In this document: one piece after another, positions 55,554 through 64,000 of the stretch
How positions within the stretch are numbered: the first letter of the stretch is position 1
Layout of the letters: each line of letters opens with the position of its first letter
DNA from: Lathyrus oleraceus
Taxonomy: Eukaryota > Streptophyta > Magnoliopsida > Fabales > Fabaceae
Reading direction: 5' to 3'
DNA: 64,000 nucleotides
Assembly (NCBI RefSeq): GCF_024323335.1
Contig: NC_066581.1
Coordinates: 176,941,330 to 177,005,329, forward strand
Made by a program: the position numbers and the translations under genes
The notes under the pieces: generated by a model
Database searches by the model: none
What the model was told of the DNA's origin: nothing
What the model saw: the letters and a program-made list of their open reading frames with translations, nothing else

Positions 55554-55571
55554 TCCCCAGCAGAGTCGTCA
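55554..55571 (-). other. Ogre-E primer binding site
   Basis: Reads TGACGACTCTGCTGGGGA on the minus strand, three bases from the LTR. It differs from Ogre-C only at the third base (A for G), a position that would pair with the tRNA CCA end. Confidence 0.7.
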
Positions 55572-55574
55572 TTC

Positions 55575-56436
55575 TGTCGCGGCGGGATTTTTCACGAGAT
55601 TAAGTATTGATTGAACTTAACCCGTTTGAAAAATATTTTAAATGCAAGAGTCGCCACCGTCTTTTATTTTATCCAAAAAGAGGAAGGGAAAAATAACGAT
55701 AAATCCCTTTAGAGTTACGGGTTCGGGGGTTGGTTATGCAAAGGGAAGGTATTAGCACCCTCTACATCTGTGGTACTCCACAGGAACCTTTTTGCTTATG
55801 TTTATGTGAATGCTTTGCTTTTTTCGCTTTGATCGTTTGATTGGGGAGATGAGAAAAGAACTTGATTTTATTGTTTTTGGACTCGATAAAGTCGTAGACT
55901 TCATGCTTACGTATCTCCAAGGCGCAATGGAGAAATCAGAATCCACGTAGTTCTCCCAAAAGAAAAGGGGAAAGTCTGTTTTGTTGATTTTAGATTTGAA
56001 CGAGCCTAAACCCTAAAGAAATAAATAAATGGGCTCATTACAGGAAAGCCCAAGAGTAAGCTTATGAGTGTGTGAAAAGGGTTTCTTAAACGGCGACCGT
56101 TGGAATCGCATCGGGTTTCTCTTTTTTGGATTTTTTGATTTTTCAACATAAAACGTGAACAATACGATTAAACACACAATAGTTAGCTATGAATAGTTAG
56201 TATTACGAATAGTTAGTGGAGTTAATCGAGCTGAAACTGAAACGAAACGGTTAGTAACAACATAAACAAATATAAAAAAACAATATAAACATTTACTTTA
56301 GACAAAATAAACATTTGATATAAATAAACATTTAATTAAAATAAACATTTAAACAAATAATTAATTTAACTAACATTTAAATAAAACATATATGCAAAAT
56401 AATAATAAAAGATAAACAATATTTAGTAAACAAAAG

Positions 56437-56509
<73 letters not shown>

Positions 56510-56578
56510 GACAATAAATATATAGTAGACAAAAATAATATATATGTACATTTAGACAAATAACATATAATAGACAAA

Positions 56579-56633
<55 letters not shown>

Positions 56634-56650
56634 GATATATAATAGACAAA

Positions 56651-56703
<53 letters not shown>

Positions 56704-58084
56704 GATAAATAATATATTAAAACACATGTCGGCAAGCCGGAACTTTGCCGATTTCAGAGATAAGTGAAGAATATTACCTTGTGTGAAGAGGATGAACTTC
56801 TGATCGTCCAAATGATCGACCGAAAGCTGGAAACCGTCACCGACGCAGTGCTGGCTGCCTTCCTGAGTACCTGACTTCAATGTCGCTTTTGATCGGTGAA
56901 ACGACGCCGGAATGAAATGAACCTTGGATATTTGTGACCTGGACTCAACGAACTTCAAAGATATGAAATCGGTTTTGTGTTTCGGTGAATAATCGGGACG
57001 ATTTTGGGTTACCGAAAATGAAGAACAAGTGAAATACGGTAATGCTTTTGGAAAAATATTTCTTTTCAATTCTCTGTTTCTCTCACCACACGTTTTTTCC
57101 TTACTGATCCACCCTTTCTTTCCTTTTCTTTTTTCTTACTAACAACCTCTATATATATATATTTAGATTACTTAAACAAAAGGAAACCTAAAAAATATCT
57201 AACATAAATTAATAATATATATTTAGATTACTTAAACAATAAGAAACCTAAAAAATATCTAACATAAATTAATAATATATATTTAGATTACTTAAACAAT
57301 AAGAAACCTAAAAAATATCTAACATAAATTAATAATATATATTTAGATTACTTAAACAATAAGAAACCTAAAAAAATATCTAACATAAATTAATAATATA
57401 ATTTATATATTATATAATAATAATAATAATAATAATAAACTAATATAATATTAATCCTAATTAAATAAACTAATTAACAACTAAACACAATTAATATTAA
57501 GCACAAATAATATTAAACGGCACACGATTAAAATACGATAAAATCGAGCGACACGAACGCGATAAAAACGATGATAATTTGCACAACAAAACAGACAAAT
57601 TGATAAAACCAATAAACCAGTAAACCGGTAAACCAGTAAAATCAACAACACGACTCAAACAGACTCGATTAAATCACACAGCACAACACGTGATTAAATA
57701 AACAACCCTAGGCAATAATAAAATCAACACGACATCACGAAAACGCTGACAAACACAATCACAAATAATCGGACAATACGAAAACTCTAATATATTCGAA
57801 ATACAGTCAAAATACCGACAAACAAACAATTAAATAGATAAAAACGCACAAAACCTAATCGAAGCGATGCCACGCACAAAAGAGACAAGCGAGATAAATA
57901 CGAGGCAACGATATCGGCCAGGTTTTGCTAAAACAACGAAATACAACACGGTAAGCAACGAAAACACACAAAACCTAATCAAACCAGTTGTCACGCGAAG
58001 TTTAAGAAATTGAGATGAATACGAGACAACGAGATTAATCAAGATGTGGTCAACAAAGCCAAAGTCAAATTTTGGGGTGCGACA
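55575..58084 (-). repeat. Ogre-E 5' LTR
   Basis: 2510 bp, the partner of 41720-44298. It carries longer AT runs (about 56440-56507, 56583-56630, 56656-56700), four copies of the 60-bp unit, and lacks about 41 bp present in the 3' LTR near 42326-42367. Confidence 0.95.
57166..57406. repeat. 60-bp tandem array, four units (Ogre-E 5' LTR)
   Basis: Units start at 57166, 57226, 57286 and 57346. There is one unit fewer than in the 3' LTR. Confidence 0.93.
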
Positions 58085-58089
58085 GTGGT

Positions 58090-61000
58090 TAGTGGTTAGT
58101 ATGCCATAAGGCAAAATTTAGCGCTATGTTAAGCAATCGTAATTGGACTTATGTAGAAGTCACAACTATCTGAGGCCGGTCAATAATAATGTAGGCAACA
58201 AACACAAGTTAGGAGTCTTGATTAGTGAACCAAGTCCCAAAAACATGCCATGCCAAAAGAAGAAGAGAATTGATCTTGTATTGGTTTAAGCCATTTGCAT
58301 GATTTAGAAGACAACATATCCTTAATGCAAAGCCATTCACTTGATCAATTGATCAAGATGAATTAGATTTGAATCAAGGAATGTTAAATCTCCCTAATCA
58401 ATACTAACTTATCAACCTTCAACTCATTGATCAAAAATAAAAGAAGTAGAAGAAGAAGGAGATGAATATGGATAAGATAAAATGGAAATGACAGAATAAA
58501 TGCATTAAATGGAATAAAATGTACCAATCCTCATATGTTGACCAATAACATTGAAAGTCAAGGTCAAACAATCAAAAACAGAAGTGAGATGAAGATTGGA
58601 AGTCAAGAAAAGAATAACATATTTTGGCATTTTTAATATTAAAAATAAACTTGAATTAAAATATTAAAGAAAGGTCAAACTTCAAAATCACTTCAAATCA
58701 ACCTTGAAAGGTCCAAGTGATTTATCCTAATTTCAACAAAGTCAAACAAAGTTTGACAAAAAAATTCAGAATTTTTAAAAGTGAGAAACTATTTTTAATC
58801 AATTAAAAATGAATAAAAATGACCTAATTGAACTAAAATCTCAAATAAATCTCAAATCAATTCAAAAATTGATGAGAATATTTTTCATAGATCCATCATC
58901 ATTCAAATAGGTTAGGAAAATATTTTTGTATTTTTTGAATATCAAAAACTATTTAAAATGAATTAAAAATAACCAGAACAGAGAAAATTCACAAAAAATA
59001 TCAAATGATGAAATAAAAAATATTAAAAATAAGAAATAGAAACTAGAAATTATTTGGGAAATAATGCAATTGGTCCCATAATTTTTGGGTTAAAAATGAG
59101 AGAGAGATATTTTTTAAAATAAAAGGATATAAAGAAATTAAAATCAGAAATAAAAAGAAATGCAAAAAAGGAGGAGCGTTGGATGACTTCATTAATTGAC
59201 GTGGCAATATCCAATGGATCAGGAGTGTGCGCGTACCATTGTCATTAGTCAACTGAGAAGTACAATGCATTAAATAAAGTCATTTCATGGAACGGTTCAG
59301 ATTAGATCTGGAAACATGATCGTGTGGCCAGGATTCAAACTGGAAATGATGAAGCCACTGGAGCCACCGTCTTCTCCGGTGAGCTTCCAGATTCCGGCCA
59401 AGTTGCAGAAATTAAAACCTTAACCAAAACGTGCGATCTATACATCAATAGAAAGTTGGGATGATGTACATCATCCCTGTACCGTCCATTTTCATTCTAG
59501 GTCTCTAGGATTTGAGAAATCAGAAGTTGAAAATTCTGGTGTTCATCATGAACTCAATGAATTGCAAAAAATTAAAAGCATAAACACGATGCCTCCATTG
59601 AGAGGACTTCAGCCAACACAAAATCACAGCCAATAGGTCTAAGGATTAGGAGAATCGAAGAAAATACCAGTTGGAGTTCAAGTTTGAGTTATGGTGATTT
59701 AAGCTTGAAACCTTGCTTGCTTTATCAAAACAGAAGTTCAATGAAGTGTATAATGAAGGTCTAGAAGCATTAGATCTATGAATACAACCAGTTGAAGTTG
59801 AATTCGAGATCTGAAAAATTTTGAGAAAAAATGCAATTGCTTCTTTAGTGATGGTTAGGGAATGAATTCTGCAGCATTTCAGGTTGAATTGGCGTGTCAT
59901 TTGAATGAGTATGGGAACGTATTTATAGTTGGAGCTGATGCCAAATGAGAAGAAACTCGTGTGCATGAAGCTTTGGGTCCTCCATGCATGGGCCTGTACA
60001 GGCGCATGTGAGGCCCAAAAGCTGGTGGATTTGCAAGCTGATAGCATAATGAGTTTATTTGGACGTGTAATTTGCCTTGCAATAGCTTGCATTTCAAGAT
60101 TCAATGTGAATTTCACAATTTGTCACAAATATTCAGCTCTTCAAAAGGCACTCATGAAAAATCCAAACATAAGCATATGAGTAATGGTTGGAAAGGTCTT
60201 GATGTAAGGAACAATTGTTATGTTGGGCAAAAATTAATTTGGAGCGTGGAAATTTATGAAATTTGAGTTTAAAGTGTGATGTGCAAAACATGTCAATGCA
60301 AAGTTTCTAAAATTGGCCAACTTTCAAGACCCTGTATTTTGTTGATGCAATCTCCAAATGGAAAAACCTACAACACAAAAGTTGTATATATTTTCAAGAC
60401 ACTCAAAATGGACTTAAAATTTGCATCATTTGGATTTTTTATGAAAGAGTTATGGGCACTTGAAGTTGGACTTTTTTGCCTTTTAATGCATTTGGTCAAA
60501 AAGGACCTATAATGTCTTGCATTATCACATGTATTTTCTTTGCGAGTTTGAAATTTTGTTCAACATAACATTTAAAGTAGACTTCTTAAGATTTCCAATG
60601 CATTTGATCCCACCTCAAAATCATAAAAAATGAATGAGTTGTGTCCTTGGGAAGTTGACCCAAAATTAAGGTTTCAGTCAAAATGACCTATAATGTATTG
60701 GAATGGCAGATGGTCTTGCGAGCTTCAAATTAATTTTTGATGAACATAAACGTTTTTCATATTGTCCTTAAGAACATTTTTGCTTTTGGAACCATCTCTA
60801 TTTGACCAACACATAAAAAGTTAGGTCTCAGTGTATTTCAAAATAGTCAGATGAATTGACTGATCAACTTCTCAAGTCCACAACCCATACCTTGATGAAT
60901 TGATGATTAAGGATGCTCAAATAAGTTCAAATATGCATGAAATGATGAATTAAATAACTTCCCTTGATTGTATTTGACCATGGGCTGAGGTTGCTTCATG

Positions 61001-61445
61001 AGCAAGGCATTGTGGTGCACAGATGGATTAGGGTTTCTTTGAAGAACAAGGCCTCAAACCCTTTGACTTGATTTGATCAAAATGATGAATTGAGATGCTA
61101 GGGAGGAATATTTGATGGATGAGAGGCTTGGGAACCATTACCATGCTTGCTTTCATCTTCTCTTGGCCATATCATTGCACAGATGATCTCCTAGAAGCTT
61201 TTGACCTTGTGATTGCTCAAGCTACAAACAAAAGATGTTAGTGACATCTTTTTGGGCTTTTGGTTAGTAAATAAAATGTGAAAAGCAATGATAATACAAT
61301 TCAAGCATGCCTGGTGATCTCAAACCACTCACAAGGAGTCTCACCCAAAGGTAAAGGGGACTAAGATGCTCAATGATCCTTGAGGCTATGCAATGCAATG
61401 TTATGATGCTATGAGGGATCTTAGGGACAAAATTGGGGTCTTACA
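58090..61445 (-). repeat. Ogre-D 3' LTR, right part
   Basis: Continuation after Ogre-E. It ends GGGGTCTTACA in plus orientation, directly followed by GATGCCCCTATTTAA, the minus-strand polypurine tract. It includes a CTTCTCCGGTGAGCTTCC stretch shared with Ogre-B. Frames of up to 156 codons (59646-60116) lack recognisable domains and lie in AT-rich LTR sequence; no gene is called. Confidence 0.8.
59920..59927 (-). promoter_or_regulatory. TATA box in Ogre-D LTR
   Basis: TATAAATA on the minus strand, a good plant TATA match in the middle of the LTR and in the element's orientation. Confidence 0.6.
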
Positions 61446-64000
61446 GATGCCCCTATTTAAGGTCATTCTAGCCGGAGAAGTGAAGGTTAAAATCTTCGTC
61501 TCAACGAGGTAGAATGGTCTTAGATAATAACAAAGAGACGAATTTTGGTCCCTAAGAGACTTCATGATGCAAATGTATACAGAATGATAATACTCTGTGG
61601 GGATATATGTCCACAAAGGTAAAGACAATCAGGAGACACTGACAATCCACATGAGTGATATATTTCATGGGTCAAAAACCATGGGACTCCTACGGGGATA
61701 AGAAAGAAACGCGTGAGCAGGGCACGACTCAAAGTTGGGGAGCAAAATTCCAAAGGGAATAAACCAATGGAAAGACAATGAGCTGACTCGAATACGCTCG
61801 TATTGGGGAATATGCCAATACAGCAAAACTATCCACAACGGATACTTCGGATAGAAATCCGAACAAAAACAATCCACTAAGGGACCTCGCTGGGGATGTC
61901 TAACAAGACTCTCCTGGGGAAGCAGCGAGATGAGGTGTTACCGGTTACTGGGCAACAAGCTCAATAAGACATGTGATCTGAACACCGACATAAGGGTTAG
62001 AGATACAACATGCTCGGGAAGAAATGAATATCTAAGACCGGTATGAGGGTGAGAGATATCAAAATTCCGAAACATCTGAGGAAGACCTAAAAGGTATATT
62101 TCAACTCAGGGAAAACTGACTCCACAGGGGACAAAAGTCATAATAGGGAGCAAAAAGGGAGGAACACCAAGGATGCCGGTTACTGGGCATATAATAGGTG
62201 ACCAACCAAGGCGTGACTTGGGGAATATTTCCAAGACACTCATCATCCAACAGAGGGCTAAAAGAAAACTCGATTATAGGATGGATACTCGACTCCGCAA
62301 AGGGGAAACGAATCTTACTCAACTGGGGAAGAACAAAAGGCTTCGACCGAAGAGTGCGTGAGATATACTATTTACTACCGTCAGAACGTAGATAATATAC
62401 TCGCATGGAAGATTATCCACAACCGGTTACTGGGTTAATAAAGGATAAATCGACCGAAAAGAAAAGGTATCGGGATACCGAAACTAGGTATATAATGATG
62501 ACCAATTCAGGAGAGAAACAATCATTACCAATAACAACAGGGTAGATGAAAGATGACTCGCTGGGGATAAATTGCGTAAACAGGGCAATTATCCAGGCAA
62601 AAGAGGGAATGTCAACATCGAATATTGGATGAAGATAACCACCAAGGAGGGGATTACACCTACCGACTACTAGGTAGGAAACCGCGGAAAAGTAATCGTC
62701 ATCGATTATGATGAACCAAAGGTTAACTTTGCAAAGGGGAGAAGATAGGGTTTACAACTACCGATATCAGGGTAGAAAACCACAGACTCCGCCGGGGATA
62801 AGTTGAATGATTACTAATTACTGAGCAATTATTCATTTATACCGCGGGGAAACAAAGGAAACAGCTTCAAGGGGCCAAATTAGGAACAAACCAAAAAGGC
62901 AAACTGAATCAAGACTCGTCCTAATGAGGATATAACTCAATGGGGAAGCCCATCCCAATATATGTGTTGGGGGGAAACAGAAACAACCATCATCCACGAG
63001 GACATAGCTCGGTGGGGAATATGGAAGAAAGGATAGACGCTTTCTGCCTATGGAGCTGACTCTATATGGAGAGGGATCAGACACACACAACTGCTTGGGG
63101 AGATCTATATCACCACTTAGCAGGAGACAACAAACAAACGATATATGGCAAAGAATGCAACATGAATATCTGAATGTTATGATTATGCATGTATATGCGT
63201 GGTTTATGTATGATGGATGCTGACAAACAGCCATATTTAACACACACAAGATCCAGGAATCAACCATCCGATACTACATCTCAAGGAGGAAAGCCAGAAT
63301 CACCAGAGAGTATCCCATTAGCCGGGGATCAGAGATACCAGGAAACAACAAAATCTCTGCAGGGGAGGAATCAATAATCATCCCGACCGGGGATAGGAGT
63401 TACAATGAGACCACTTCCACCACATGAGCAGCTCCACTGGGTAGTCTATCCGATGGATAAAGGGATTATGGGGACCAACCACCAAAAATCGAATCTTCCA
63501 GAGAGGGCACATCTGCGGAGGAGGACAAATCACTGCTCGGCTGAAGGGCAGGGAGGTGAATAACCTTAACAAGCACTCTACTTGATGGGGATAAACCACA
63601 ACAATATTCTGGAGGAAGAGGATACAATTATGCCAGGGATATGAACGAATGTCTTACCTTGTTGGAGATCATGCCACCCTTGGGAGAGCATTGAGGATCT
63701 CTTAAGTGTCCTTTCGTCTTTGTGAATGTTCTCTTTGTTTTAAAACAATTTATGAAGAAAATTTATTTGTTTAAAACAACGATATTTTCTCAACTAAATT
63801 ATGCAAAACATTTGTTGAATAGAAACAAATAAGAGTGCAAATAATCGGATAAAGGCTCAAATTTATTTGATGGAATGGTAGTCTGCAAATGACAAGACTA
63901 CATAGATCTTTACAAGTTTGAAATTGGTGATATATATTGGAAAAGGGCTACATTGAACATAATGACCATTTCTCCACCAATTCTGAATCCGATGTATTTG
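61446..64000 (-). mobile_element. Ogre-D polypurine tract and 3' UTR (pol outside window)
   Basis: The polypurine tract is at 61446-61463. The rest is non-coding and full of degenerate repeats built on GACTCGCTGGGGAT, GGTTACTGGGC and similar words, like the Ogre-E 3' UTR. A GCAT-rich stretch lies at 63143-63230. From about 63855 it aligns with Ogre-E near 47330-47440 (GCTCAAATT...CATAGATCTTTACAA), so Ogre-D's pol should begin within about 0.5 kb beyond the window. Confidence 0.75.

Larger units (their letters stand above)
41720..58084 (-). mobile_element. Ogre-E, full-length Ty3/gypsy Ogre-type element
   Basis: 16.4 kb with the 5-bp duplication GTGGT at 41715-41719 and 58085-58089. The 3' LTR is 41720-44298 and the 5' LTR 55575-58084. 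Minus-strand order: primer site, leader, ORF1, gag remnant, protease, intron, RT-RNase H, archaeal RNase H-integrase, hairpins, a 3.2-kb repetitive 3' UTR, polypurine tract. LTRs differ by roughly 25-30 substitutions by eye plus microsatellite, tandem-repeat and one 41-bp indel change. Coding is broken by a capsid deletion, one pol frameshift and two nonsense codons. Confidence 0.96.

Noticed and set aside
59646..60116. 156-codon minus-strand frame in the Ogre-D LTR
   Set aside because: It crosses the LTR TATA region, has no recognisable domain, and other LTRs show no counterpart that I can see.

Overview
This is plant nuclear DNA made entirely of nested LTR retrotransposons. I see no host protein gene, rRNA or tRNA gene. 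The large Ty3/gypsy elements of the Tat lineage, Ogre type, carry an extra ORF before gag, a small intron ahead of reverse transcriptase, a second archaeal-type RNase H and LTRs of 2.5-4.9 kb. Together with a Ty1/copia SIRE element they point to a legume, most likely tribe Fabeae (pea, vetch, faba bean, lentil group). The tribe is inferred; the element families are read from the sequence.

Layout, with labels used throughout. Ogre-A (minus strand) fills 1-6240: 3' UTR, pol, intron, a gag-pro tail and the start of its 5' LTR. A complete SIRE copia element (6241-16610, TSD GACAT) sits inside that LTR, which resumes at 16616 and runs to about 19450. Next is the 3' end of an older SIRE-like copia, fragment X (about 19.5-21.18 kb). 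Its LTR is cut by the 3' LTR of Ogre-B (starts 21185). Ogre-B's LTR is split by a full-length Ogre-C on the plus strand (22872-37541, TSD GGTGG) and resumes at 37547. It is then cut by a minus-strand copia, fragment Y (about 38323-40150), which is cut by Ogre-D (minus, 40151 past the window end). Ogre-D's 4.9-kb 3' LTR is split by a full-length Ogre-E (minus, 41720-58084, TSD GTGGT), resumes at 58090, ends at 61445, and is followed by Ogre-D's 3' UTR.

The three complete insertions are young: by eye, paired LTRs differ at roughly 1% of positions or less. All are coding-defective. SIRE has two nonsense codons in RNase H. Ogre-C lacks nearly all of reverse transcriptase and most of integrase and has many stops. 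Ogre-E has lost the capsid part of gag and has a frameshift and two stops. Ogre-A lacks ORF1, most of gag and protease, and its integrase has Lys in place of the catalytic Glu. Recent movement of such copies implies that their proteins came from elsewhere.

The most interesting signals are non-coding and shared by otherwise diverged Ogre families: (1) tandem hairpins just after the pol stop, with covarying 7-bp arms, a fixed AAAA bulge and a GAAA tetraloop; (2) a covarying 6-bp hairpin with an AGTA tetraloop at a fixed place in the LTRs; (3) a larger two-stem LTR hairpin with CTACG/CGTAG arms; (4) an intron whose donor (GTAA) itself supplies the in-frame TAA that ends the unspliced frame, in all three elements that have it; (5) GCAT-rich acceptor-like modules near ORF boundaries. 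Most in-frame TAG codons also fit deamination at CHG methylation sites.
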